Shown here one piece after another: positions 56,186-64,000 of a stretch of 64,000 bases of DNA (positions are counted from its first letter, which is position 1; each line of letters begins with the position of its first letter). The notes beneath the pieces were generated by a model, which was given only the letters and a program-made list of their open reading frames with translations, was not told where the DNA came from and did no database searches. Where the stretch lies: contig DRFI01000025.1 in assembly GCA_011050675.1 (NCBI GenBank), positions 214,669-278,668 on the forward strand, written 5' to 3'. Position numbers and translations under genes: made by a program. Source of the stretch: Maribacter sp. GTDB lineage: Bacteria; Bacteroidota; Bacteroidia; Flavobacteriales; Flavobacteriaceae.

Positions 56186-57763
56186 ATGTATACAGCTATT
56201 ACATTCATTGCATTTACTGCTTTTGTTGCATTCTATTCATGGTTTAAACTTCGAAAAGAAAAACTGGACTCTAAAGACGGTTATTTTCTTGGAGGACGAA
56301 GTTTAACAGGCGTAGTTATTGCCGGTTCAATGTTGTTGACGAATATATCTACAGAGCATTTAATTGGCATGAATGGGTCATCTTACAAGAACGGATTTAT
56401 TATAATTGCTTGGGAAGTAACTTCGGCATTGGCTTTGGTAGTAGCGGCAATATACTTTGTTCCAAAGTATTTAAAAATGGGTTTGACGACCATACCTGAG
56501 TACCTGGAGAAAAGATTTGATAGTACAACAAGGACATTAGTAGCACTGTTTTTAATGGTTTCATTTATTGTAACATTATTACCCATCGTACTATATACGG
56601 GAGCCATAAATATTGAGAGTATTTTCAATATTTCAGAGGTTCTGGATGTCTCAAAAGAACAAGGGCTTTGGATTACCGTTGTTTGTATAGGTGTGCTCGG
56701 TTCAATTTATGCCATTTTCGGTGGTCTTAAAGCTGTCGCCATATCAGATACTATTAATGGATATGGGTTGTTGATTGGCGGACTCGCAATACCTATTATC
56801 GCTTTGGTAAGTATAGGTGATGGTAACCTATTTGATGGTTTGTCTAAAGTATATAATCATAGTCCAGAAAAGTTTAATGTAATAGGAGCAAAGGATTCAG
56901 TTTTGCCATTTGAGGTGTTATTTACGGGTTTGATTATTAATCAGTTATATTTCTGGAGTATGAACCAAACCATTATTCAGCGTGCATTAGGTGCCAAGAA
57001 TTTGGTTGAAGCTCAAAAAGGATTATTGTTTACTGGCGTTTTAAAAATTCTGGTTCCAATTATAATTATTTTACCGGGTGTTATTGCATTTTATTATTTC
57101 GGTGATTCTTTATATGAGAATCAAGATATGATTTACCCAGAGTTGGTTAAAAAGGTACTGCCAATTGGTTTTGTAGGCATATTCGCAGCAATTATAATGG
57201 GTGCCGTACTAAGTACCTTTAATAGTGTTTTAAATAGTGCAGCGACAATTTTTAGTATTGACGTATTTAAAAGACATTTTGGTAAAAATGCGAGCGATAA
57301 AAAGTTGGTTAGAATAGGTAAAATTACTTCTACCGTACTTGCAATATTTGCCATCTTGGTAGCACCTATGGTTGCGAATGCGCCAGATGGTTTGTATCAA
57401 TTGCTACAGCAATTAAACGGTATTTTCTTTATACCAATAGCTTCCATAATGCTAGCAGGTTTCTTTCTAAAAAATATCTCAGCAATAGCAGCAAAAATCG
57501 CCTTAGTTGTTGGTTTAACTTTTTATATTTTAACGACCTTTATTTTTAAAGTCGATATTCATTTTGTTCATATATGGGGAATAGAATTTGTCTTGAATAT
57601 AGTGGTAATGTTTTTGGTTTCTTACTTCTATCCAAACCATAAAGCAACCATTGAAGAAGGGGAAGATTATGTAGAAATGAAACAGTGGAAATACACCAAG
57701 CCGATGGCTATTATGTTATGTGTTGTTACTGTTGTTATTTATGTGATTTTAGGGACTAATTAA
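56186..57763 (+). CDS. Sodium:solute symporter (SSS/SLC5 family)
   Basis: 525 aa with about 13-14 transmembrane helices. Blocks: GYFLGGRSLTGVVIAGSMLLTNISTEHLIG near the start (over two motifs), LTTIPEYLEKRFD, WSMNQTIIQRALGAKN and GAVLSTFNSVLNSAATIFSIDV. It resembles the vSGLT/YidK sugar symporter subgroup. Following MIOX, likely cargo is myo-inositol or a uronate/monosaccharide from the PUL; this is inference. Confidence 0.88.
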   Translation: MYTAITFIAFTAFVAFYSWFKLRKEKLDSKDGYFLGGRSLTGVVIAGSMLLTNISTEHLIGMNGSSYKNGFIIIAWEVTSALALVVAAIYFVPKYLKMGLTTIPEYLEKRFDSTTRTLVALFLMVSFIVTLLPIVLYTGAINIESIFNISEVLDVSKEQGLWITVVCIGVLGSIYAIFGGLKAVAISDTINGYGLLIGGLAIPIIALVSIGDGNLFDGLSKVYNHSPEKFNVIGAKDSVLPFEVLFTGLIINQLYFWSMNQTIIQRALGAKNLVEAQKGLLFTGVLKILVPIIIILPGVIAFYYFGDSLYENQDMIYPELVKKVLPIGFVGIFAAIIMGAVLSTFNSVLNSAATIFSIDVFKRHFGKNASDKKLVRIGKITSTVLAIFAILVAPMVANAPDGLYQLLQQLNGIFFIPIASIMLAGFFLKNISAIAAKIALVVGLTFYILTTFIFKVDIHFVHIWGIEFVLNIVVMFLVSYFYPNHKATIEEGEDYVEMKQWKYTKPMAIMLCVVTVVIYVILGTN

Positions 57764-57920
57764 TGTGAGTAACTCTCTCTTATTAATTAGTTGTGTATCT
57801 GAAAGCAGTTATGAAATAAAATAAAATTAGGGAATGCTAAATATGATTTCGTAACGATTATTTCAATTTTATGGGAAGTGGAGAAAGGATGCAGTTGTTC
57901 ATTCTCCTTCGGTTAAATAA

Positions 57921-58652
57921 TTAAATTTTGAAATCAAATCCCTCATCAGATTTGCGCTTATATTTTTCTTCATTAAATCGATATAAAAACGATCCTTTTC
58001 TAGAGCTAGTCATATCCTTTTCTTCAAGTTTGTCTAAAATATCAAGAAGGTTTACTTTGTTGATGAAGTTTCGTTTATCCAATTTTTTATCTAAAATAGA
58101 CTCATATAAACTTTGAAGTTCACGCATGGTGAACTTTTCAGGGAGCAATTCAAAACCAATTGGTTTAACAAGCGCTTTACGTCTTAGACGTAACATTGCC
58201 TTATCAATCATTTCATTATGGTCAAAAATCAATTGTGGAATTTTATTGATTTCAAACCATTTCGCAGAATCGATTTTAATTTTATCGAAGTTTTTTGCAT
58301 TCAGATCAATCAATGCAAAATATGCAACAGATATAGTTCTTTGTCCTGGATCTCTGTCAATTCGGCTATAGCTATATAGTTGTTCCATATAGATATCTTT
58401 AAGTCCGGTTAAGACATTTAATACTCGTATAGCTGCCTCGTCTAGGTTTTCACTTTTCTTTAAAAATCCGCCTATTAAAGACCATTTGTCCTTTTCTGGT
58501 TCAAAATCTCTTTTTACAAGAAGTACCTTCAATTCTTTTTCATCGAATCCAAAGATTATACAATCAACAGATAATAGAACTTGGTCTTCCTTCTGGTAGT
58601 ACTGTAGTTTTGTATTAGCATCTTCGTTGTGGGAGGCGGTACCTAATTTCAT
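57921..58652 (-). CDS. Nudix-domain transcriptional regulator with winged-helix tail
   Basis: 243 aa. N-terminal Nudix fold (VDCIIFGF, LLVKRDFEPEKDKWSLIGGFL). The Nudix box reads GFLKKSENLDEAAIRVLNVL: the spacing and Arg are kept, but the catalytic REUxEE glutamates are replaced (RVLNVL), so hydrolysis is unlikely. The C-terminal ~90 residues (FTMRELQSLYESILDKKLDKRNF) are the winged-helix DNA-binding domain of NrtR/AraR-type regulators. In Bacteroidota such proteins sense sugars. Divergent from the GH2 gene, which may be its target. Confidence 0.85.
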   Translation of the reverse strand: MKLGTASHNEDANTKLQYYQKEDQVLLSVDCIIFGFDEKELKVLLVKRDFEPEKDKWSLIGGFLKKSENLDEAAIRVLNVLTGLKDIYMEQLYSYSRIDRDPGQRTISVAYFALIDLNAKNFDKIKIDSAKWFEINKIPQLIFDHNEMIDKAMLRLRRKALVKPIGFELLPEKFTMRELQSLYESILDKKLDKRNFINKVNLLDILDKLEEKDMTSSRKGSFLYRFNEEKYKRKSDEGFDFKI

Positions 58653-58941
58653 TATCTATAAATAAATTTTCTTCCAGTTTGATTGTCAATCCATTGCTAA
58701 AATAACATTAATTACTAATTAAGTTGGTTTGTTTTTTATCTTATGAGTAGTATTCTGTTCTTATAGCAGGCTAATTAGCTATAGATTGTAGTATCGTTAT
58801 TTTATTAATGATGAAGTTGAATTTTATAGTTAGAGCCCTTTAAATAGAGAAAATTTAACTAGTTAATATTATTTACTCCTAGTACTGTTTTGATTTAGAA
58901 TAGTAAAAAATAGACTTTGTTTAATTCTTTTTATATATTCG

Positions 58942-58962
58942 TAAGTGTGTTGTTGACACTTA
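58942..58962. promoter_or_regulatory. Candidate operator 1 upstream of GH2 gene
   Basis: TAAGTGT (58942-58948) and ACACTTA (58956-58962), perfect 7-bp arms with a 7-bp spacer. Possible site for the divergently encoded Nudix regulator. Confidence 0.4.
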
Positions 58963-58988
58963 TAAAGTAAATTTGAATGATAGATGTT

Positions 58989-59010
58989 TTATAATCCTGC
59001 GCGATTATAA
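58989..59010. promoter_or_regulatory. Candidate operator 2 upstream of GH2 gene
   Basis: TTATAATC (58989-58996) and GATTATAA (59003-59010), perfect 8-bp arms with a 6-bp spacer; two turns of DNA in total, a size suited to a dimeric regulator. Confidence 0.45.
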
Positions 59011-59158
59011 GCAGGTTCTTCAATTTAAATTCACTTGAAAAGTATATACTCGTTTTTATTTTTTGAGACATTAGTTATTTGCCACTTTCAAAGAAAAGTA
59101 AGTGTTTACATTATTAAGATTAACAACGATAATTTATTAGAATTAATAGCCAATATAA

Positions 59159-62100
59159 ATGACTAATCTATCTCGAAAAATCGGTTTTCTTTTTTGCTTG
59201 TCTTTGATAAGTAATTTTGTTTTAGCACAAACGCAAAATGAATGGGAGAACCCAAAAATATTTCAGCGTAACCAAGTATTGCCCCATACTAACTTAATGC
59301 CTTTTAACACCTTAAAAGAAGCATTGAATAAGGGTAAAAAAGAATCTTCGAATTTATTGAGCCTTAATGGAACTTGGAAGTTTCAATTTTCAGAGAATTT
59401 AGATGGTGCTCCAAACGGTTTTCATGAAGATAATTTTAATCGTAAAAAATGGGATGAAATTAAAGTTCCTTCTAATTGGGAAATGGAAGGTTTTGGATCT
59501 GCAATGTTCAGAAATATTGGTCAACCATATAACTCAACACCACCAATGGTGCCCAAAGAGTACAACCCTATAGGTTCTTACTACAGGACTTTTACACTAT
59601 CTAAGAATTGGAAAGAGAAGAAGCATTTTTTACATTTTGAGGGAGTACAATCTGCTTCTTATGTTTGGGTAAACGGTAATGAGGTTGGCTATAATCAAGG
59701 TGCTATGGAACCAGCAGAATATGATATTACACCTTATTTAAAAGATGGCGAAAATAGTATTGCAGTTAAAGTACTTCATTATAGTGATGGATCGTATTTA
59801 GAAGATCAAGATACTTGGAGACTTGCAGGTATTTACAGAGATGTCTATATAATGTCTACCCCAAAAACACATATACATGATTATTATGTAACTACTGACC
59901 TAGATGAAAATTACCAAGATGCAACTTTAAATATCGATGCGTTTGTAAACAATTATACTTCTGGAAATTTTAATGACTTTAATGTAAATGCAAGTTTATA
60001 TGATGATAAGGGAAATAAAATAACTTCTCAAAAATTAACACTGGGAGACGATAAATTTTCAACAGCTATTGAGGTTGAAAATCCTAAAAAGTGGTCTGCT
60101 GAACATCCTAATTTATACACACTTACCTTAGAATTAATCGATAGTGAAGAAAATACTATTGAGGTTTTTAGTCATAAAACAGGCTTTAGGGAGGTAGAGG
60201 TTAAAAACAAGGCTATTTACGTTAATGGGAAACCTGTAAAACTGAATGCTGTTAATAGTCATATGATGCATCCTAAAACTGGGCATGCAATGGATGTTGA
60301 AACAATGCGCAAAGATTTAACCATCATGAAGCAATTCAATATTAATAGCGTAAGAACAAGTCACTATCCACCAAATGTGGAGTATTTAGATTTAGCCGAT
60401 GAATTGGGGATGTATATTATTGATGAAACGGGAGATGAAGCTCACAGTAATATTCAATTATCGAGTCAACCAGAATGGAGAGACCAGTATTTAGACCGCA
60501 TGCAAAAAATGGTGTATAGAGATAGAAACCATGCCTCTGTAATTGTTTGGAGTGCAGGTAATGAAAGTGGTCCAGGAGATAATATTTGTGCTTTAATTGC
60601 TGAAGGAAAACAATTAGATCCAAGTAGACCTGCTTGGATGTATGGGGGTAATAGTGATGAGGATCCAGAGACTAACCCAATTAAATGTGAAGATATTGTT
60701 GGTCCAAGATATGTTACACCATTTATGCTTGAAAAAAGATTTGCGCTAGAAGAAGATGCTAGACCTTCCTTTATGGATGAATATTTATCTGTGGCAGGTA
60801 ATGCACTTGGTGGTTTAGATGAGTACTGGGATTTGATCTATAAATATCCACGTTTAACAGGTGGTGCGATCTGGGATTGGGTAAGCCCAGGTATCAATAA
60901 AAGATGGATAACTACACCTGATGCTTCATCAAATAAAATTTCTGCAGCTTTAATGAATAATGCAGTCTTAAAAGAAGGCAAATTTGGAAAGGCACTTTAT
61001 TTAAGTGGTCATGATGACTGGTTAGAAGTGTATAGAGATAAAGCTTTAGATATTGCTGATGATAAGCTTACACTATCATTTTGGGTAAAACCTGAAAAAT
61101 ATAATGGGCATGCCTATTTTGTTACCAAGGGAAATTATCAATATGGTATTATTCAACCTGAAGAATCTAAACTGCAACTTTATGTTCATACAGGTGAAAA
61201 GGTTAGTGTAGAAGCTACTCTTCCTGCTAATTGGGAGGGTAATTGGCATAAGGTAACAGGTACGTATGATGGTGAAAATTTAGTACTTTATATTGATGAT
61301 GAAAGGTTGGCGACCAAGAGTTGTACCGGTAACATTATTAATGGTCCTTATCAAGTTGAAATTGGTAAATCTGCTGATATAATTGATAGCCATTTAGGAT
61401 ACCTTGCGCATACCACTATTGATAATGTCAGGATTTTTAATAAAGTAGTTTCTACAGAAGATTTAAATGTTAATAATGACGGATTAAGAGATTCAGCTTC
61501 TCTGTGGCTCGATTTTGAATCAGTAATGGATGAATCTCATTATTATAGTATTGGGTTGCCAGGTAGAACATACGGGTTGGTTTGGCCAGATAGGCAAGTT
61601 CAACCAGAATTATGGCAATTAAAAAAATCACCGCAACTTATTGATGTTAATCTAATAGATATAAATGAGGGAACGATATCTATTTTTAACCGATTTCCTT
61701 TTACTAATCTAAGTGACTTCGATGCCAAATGGTCATTATTAGCCAATGGTAAGCAAATAGAATTTGGTGATTTAAAATTTGACTTAGAACCTTTAAAAAC
61801 GAAGGACTTTAAAATTCCATTCAGTAAAAATAATTTTAAAGCCGGAATACATTATGTATTGGAAGTAAGTTTATTCTTATCTGAAGATACAAATTGGGCT
61901 AAAAAAGGACATGAAGTTGCTTGGGAGCAATTCGAATTTCCATTTGTAGAAAAGCGAACAGTAATTTCTAATGTAGACGGATTAAGTATAGAAGATAACG
62001 CAGAGAATATTGTTTTTAAAGGTTCTGAGTTTGCATATACATTTGATAAGAAAAATGGTTTACTTACTTCATTAATCTATAAAAAGAAAGAGTATTTGAA

Positions 62101-62890
62101 AAAGGGACCTATGTTTAATATATGGAGAGCTCCATTAGCTAATGAATTAGATGCTTGGCCTACATACACTATTTCCACAGGACATCAAAAAGATGGTATG
62201 GGACTTAATATGACTAATGGTTTGTATGCTTTAGGTTTAAATAATTTAGAACATGAAGTTTCGTCTATCGAAATAATAAACAACGAAAAAGAGGTGGGTC
62301 TTAAAGTGATTATACTTGCAACAAGTAATAAGGATGCCACAGGTTTCTTAAACGAGTTTACTTATAGTATTACCAAAAATGGAGAAATTGCTATAAGAAC
62401 GTATACTTCACCTGCAGGAGAATTTACGAACCGGATTCCTAAAGTTGGTCTACAATTACAAATACCTAATACCTTTAATACTATTGAATGGTATGGAAGA
62501 GGACCTTATGAAACCTACCCAGATAGAAAAACAGGAGCCAAATTCGGAAGTTATAAAACTACTGCTAAACAAGATTATGTACCATATATAATTCCGCAAG
62601 ATTATGGTAATAAAACAGATGTGTATTATACATCAATAAGTGATGATATTGGGTATGGATTACATATAAAAGGTGATCAAACTTTTAATTTGAGTGCTCA
62701 AATCTATGATACGGACAACATGACAAGATCTTATTATAGACGTCAACTAAAGGAAGTGGATTATATAACTCTAAACTTGGATCATGCAGTTTCTGGAGTT
62801 GGGGGTACGGCAATTTCTGGATTAAATAAATATAGAGTACAGCCCAAACAATATAATTTTACTTTTTATATAACCCCATTCAAAAAATAA
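59159..62890 (+). CDS. GH2 beta-galactosidase-type enzyme with inserted LamG domain
   Basis: 1243 aa, signal peptide to VLAQ. Order: sugar-binding domain (~30-230), immunoglobulin-like domain, TIM barrel with SVRTSHYPPNVEYLDLADELG, the acid/base Glu in VWSAGNESGPG and the nucleophile Glu in FMDEYLSVAGN, then GGAIWDWVSPG. A LamG/concanavalin domain (~600-780; KFGKALYLSGHDDWLEV, TLSFWVKPEKY, NWHKVTGTYDG, TTIDNVRIFN) follows before the barrel resumes at GLVWPDRQVQPELWQLKK. The C-terminal Bgal_small_N-type domain has IEWYGRGPYETYPDRK. Likely beta-galactosidase or relative; substrate open. Confidence 0.9.
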   Translation: MTNLSRKIGFLFCLSLISNFVLAQTQNEWENPKIFQRNQVLPHTNLMPFNTLKEALNKGKKESSNLLSLNGTWKFQFSENLDGAPNGFHEDNFNRKKWDEIKVPSNWEMEGFGSAMFRNIGQPYNSTPPMVPKEYNPIGSYYRTFTLSKNWKEKKHFLHFEGVQSASYVWVNGNEVGYNQGAMEPAEYDITPYLKDGENSIAVKVLHYSDGSYLEDQDTWRLAGIYRDVYIMSTPKTHIHDYYVTTDLDENYQDATLNIDAFVNNYTSGNFNDFNVNASLYDDKGNKITSQKLTLGDDKFSTAIEVENPKKWSAEHPNLYTLTLELIDSEENTIEVFSHKTGFREVEVKNKAIYVNGKPVKLNAVNSHMMHPKTGHAMDVETMRKDLTIMKQFNINSVRTSHYPPNVEYLDLADELGMYIIDETGDEAHSNIQLSSQPEWRDQYLDRMQKMVYRDRNHASVIVWSAGNESGPGDNICALIAEGKQLDPSRPAWMYGGNSDEDPETNPIKCEDIVGPRYVTPFMLEKRFALEEDARPSFMDEYLSVAGNALGGLDEYWDLIYKYPRLTGGAIWDWVSPGINKRWITTPDASSNKISAALMNNAVLKEGKFGKALYLSGHDDWLEVYRDKALDIADDKLTLSFWVKPEKYNGHAYFVTKGNYQYGIIQPEESKLQLYVHTGEKVSVEATLPANWEGNWHKVTGTYDGENLVLYIDDERLATKSCTGNIINGPYQVEIGKSADIIDSHLGYLAHTTIDNVRIFNKVVSTEDLNVNNDGLRDSASLWLDFESVMDESHYYSIGLPGRTYGLVWPDRQVQPELWQLKKSPQLIDVNLIDINEGTISIFNRFPFTNLSDFDAKWSLLANGKQIEFGDLKFDLEPLKTKDFKIPFSKNNFKAGIHYVLEVSLFLSEDTNWAKKGHEVAWEQFEFPFVEKRTVISNVDGLSIEDNAENIVFKGSEFAYTFDKKNGLLTSLIYKKKEYLKKGPMFNIWRAPLANELDAWPTYTISTGHQKDGMGLNMTNGLYALGLNNLEHEVSSIEIINNEKEVGLKVIILATSNKDATGFLNEFTYSITKNGEIAIRTYTSPAGEFTNRIPKVGLQLQIPNTFNTIEWYGRGPYETYPDRKTGAKFGSYKTTAKQDYVPYIIPQDYGNKTDVYYTSISDDIGYGLHIKGDQTFNLSAQIYDTDNMTRSYYRRQLKEVDYITLNLDHAVSGVGGTAISGLNKYRVQPKQYNFTFYITPFKK

Positions 62891-62891
62891 T

Positions 62892-62972
62892 AAGCAACTA
62901 CTTTAAGAATATAATTTCAGCGATGTATTAATTTTTGATAAGCTTTAACGCTATTGTTTAAAGTAGTTGCTT
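62892..62972. repeat. 15-bp perfect inverted repeat with 51-nt spacer, 3' of GH2 gene
   Basis: AAGCAACTACTTTAA (62892-62906) pairs exactly with 62958-62972. It starts one base after the GH2 stop. The long loop is unusual for a terminator; only a poor T-tract follows. Confidence 0.7.
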
Positions 62973-63305
62973 CTATTTACTTTCGCGTAAATCGATATAG
63001 CAAATAATTAGAGTGTTGTGATAAATTGATTAGTTGTAGTAATTAATTAATGTAAAACACACACTTATAATAAATTATTTGCTATATTTATAACTATTAA
63101 GTAGTTATAGTCTTAAAAACATAGAAACTTATAAATTATTGGAGGATATTTTTAATGATTTATGAAAGAATGGAAATAGTCAATTACAATGAAATAGATT
63201 GTAGAGGGTTGGTTTGATTTATTTTTTATAATAGTTCAATTATAGTTTTATAAGTACAGTACCTCTTAATAGATACCAGTTTACATTTTGCACATTAGCT
63301 GCATC

Positions 63306-63349
63306 ATGTAATTTTTTTGTATCGTTTTTATTAAGTGTAAAAATTACAT
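63306..63349. repeat. 11-bp inverted repeat upstream of final gene
   Basis: ATGTAATTTTT (63306-63316) and AAAAATTACAT (63339-63349), perfect arms, 22-nt spacer, about 115 bp before the ATG. Low complexity of the arms makes chance a real option. Confidence 0.45.
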
Positions 63350-63462
63350 TAAATTATGACAGCATATCAAAACGATGAATTGCCTTTTGTAAAATCATTT
63401 TAGAGGTAAGTATTTAGAATAAAACTCTTGTAATTAAAATAAATAACTCAAAACCCACAATT

Positions 63463-64000
63463 ATGAAAACAAAACTACTCTTATTTCTTTTTGCTATAGC
63501 CTTTTCAGGTTTCCTGCAAGGACAAAACACCGTTGCCTTAATAAATCCCCCTACCACAGTAACGGCAAATCAAACGGTAGATGTCAGTGTTAATTACACT
63601 AAAGTGGTTGATACGGCTTACGTTCTTATCAGGTTTAAAAGTCCAACTGGTGAAAATTTGGGTCAGGCCTTAACTACGGTTACCGCAAACTCAGATACAG
63701 TTCTGTTAAGTGTTCAAGCTCCAGATGTAGCGGGTAACAATTTTAGTTTACAAGCGCAAATGTTAGCTTTGGGAACCTGGGCAGGTTTAGCAAATGATGA
63801 GTTTACGGGAGTAACTGTCGAAGCTGACACTCCGGTTTTGGAAAATAGTATTACCATAGTTGATCCACAAACAACTGTAACGGCAGGTCAATCAGTTGAT
63901 TTTAATTTAAACTATACAAAAGACGTAGAATCTGCTATTGTAGTGGTGCGCTTTAAAAGTCCCGAAGGTACTAATCTAGGTCAGGCATCAACAACGGTAA
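63463..64000 (+). CDS. Secreted repeat protein, N-terminal part (cut by window edge)
   Basis: Open from ATG 63463 to the window end, 179 codons visible. Signal peptide MKTKLLLFLFAIAFSGFLQG. Two copies of a beta-rich unit: residues ~25-73 (PPTTVTANQTVDVSVNYTK, VLIRFKSPTGENLGQA, TTV) and ~131-179 (PQTTVTAGQSVDFNLNYTK, VVVRFKSPEGTNLGQA, TTV), with a period of 106 residues. A carbohydrate-binding or adhesin-like role is possible, as is a C-terminal type IX sorting domain beyond the window. I do not recognise a named family. Confidence 0.8.
   Translation, partial: MKTKLLLFLFAIAFSGFLQGQNTVALINPPTTVTANQTVDVSVNYTKVVDTAYVLIRFKSPTGENLGQALTTVTANSDTVLLSVQAPDVAGNNFSLQAQMLALGTWAGLANDEFTGVTVEADTPVLENSITIVDPQTTVTAGQSVDFNLNYTKDVESAIVVVRFKSPEGTNLGQASTTV

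Larger units (their letters stand above)
58653..59158. other. Divergent control region between Nudix regulator and GH2 gene
   Basis: 506 bp, very AT-rich, no ORF. It contains the palindrome TTAACTAGTTAA (58855-58866) and two inverted repeats (58942-58962 and 58989-59010), listed separately. No clear TAnnTTTG box was found. Confidence 0.6.
62891..63462. other. Intergenic region between GH2 gene and final secreted protein
   Basis: 572 bp, AT-rich, no ORF I would defend. It contains two inverted repeats (62892-62972 and 63306-63349). No TCCAT pair, LacI operator or clear TAnnTTTG promoter was found. Confidence 0.6.

Noticed and set aside
58688..58694. AATCCAT between the Nudix gene and the GH2 gene
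   Set aside because: No partner heptamer 21 bp away on either side and no -7 box at the expected distance; treated as a single chance half-site.
58855..58866. 12-bp palindrome TTAACTAGTTAA
   Set aside because: Perfect but made almost only of A and T in very AT-rich DNA, so chance is likely; mentioned only in the region note.
1..64000. CRISPR arrays, tRNA/rRNA genes, insertion sequences, prophage genes, replication origin
   Set aside because: Looked for direct-repeat arrays, cloverleaf-like segments, transposase or integrase motifs and DnaA-box clusters by eye; none seen. A tool-based scan could still find a diverged small RNA.

Overview
The window is a low-GC chromosome segment from a member of the Bacteroidota, most likely a marine Flavobacteriaceae. 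Support: a SusC/SusD pair, a hybrid two-component system, -7 promoter boxes of the TAnnTTTG type, Flavobacteria-type housekeeping gene order (folP-cdaA, DUF1599, BT_3928-like, tpiA, prmA, clpS) and many signal peptides ending in AQ or a lipobox Cys. I saw no tRNA, rRNA, CRISPR array, insertion sequence or phage gene.

Layout. 1-9.35 kb is core genome: a truncated phosphoesterase, truA, an ABC exporter, DUF3667, the c-di-AMP synthase cdaA, folP, DUF1599, a DoxX/MauE-like protein, tpiA, prmA, clpS and a small hypothetical. 9.76-18.04 kb is a uronate operon (uxaC, TRAP transporter DctP/Q/M, uxaB, uxaA) with a convergent LacI-family regulator. 18.2-23.4 kb holds an aldose epimerase, two short-chain dehydrogenases, a SYLF-domain protein, a 63-aa membrane protein and a DMT transporter. 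23.6-25.85 kb is a large lipoprotein with a C-terminal cytochrome c domain. On the minus strand, 25.86-32.65 kb encodes DUF1080, a Gfo/Idh/MocA oxidoreductase, a GH78-like enzyme, a UxuB-type SDR and UxuA. Divergent from it, 32.96-50.95 kb is a polysaccharide utilization locus (PUL): SusC, SusD, a short GH115-like lipoprotein, GH92, GH3 with PA14, a Ca-dependent PI-PLC-like lipoprotein, GH115 and a calcineurin-like phosphatase lipoprotein. It is followed by the hybrid two-component regulator, myo-inositol oxygenase (MIOX) and a sodium:solute symporter. The right end has a Nudix-type regulator, a GH2 enzyme with a LamG insertion, and the start of a secreted repeat protein cut by the window edge.

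How the genes may work together. GH115 would release glucuronate, and MIOX would make glucuronate from myo-inositol. UxaC, a UxuB-type SDR and UxuA then take glucuronate to 2-keto-3-deoxygluconate (KDG). UxaC, UxaB and UxaA do the same for galacturonate. KDG kinase and aldolase are not in the window. The combination alpha-mannosidase (GH92), alpha-glucuronidase (GH115), inositol-phospholipid phospholipase, phosphatase and inositol oxygenase is unusual. It matches, bond by bond, the head group of glycosyl-inositol-phosphoryl-ceramides (mannose-glucuronate-inositol-phosphate-lipid). I propose that as the substrate, as a hypothesis.

Regulation visible in the DNA. Three promoters (DUF1080 operon, susC, MIOX) carry the same layout: two NNTCCAT heptamers exactly 21 bp apart, then 21 bp, then a TA-rich -7 box. 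This is probably the hybrid regulator's site and would place MIOX in the same regulon as the PUL. A second motif, a 14-bp LacI-type palindrome, occurs at the -7 box of the uxaC promoter and, in the other orientation, upstream of the cytochrome lipoprotein gene.
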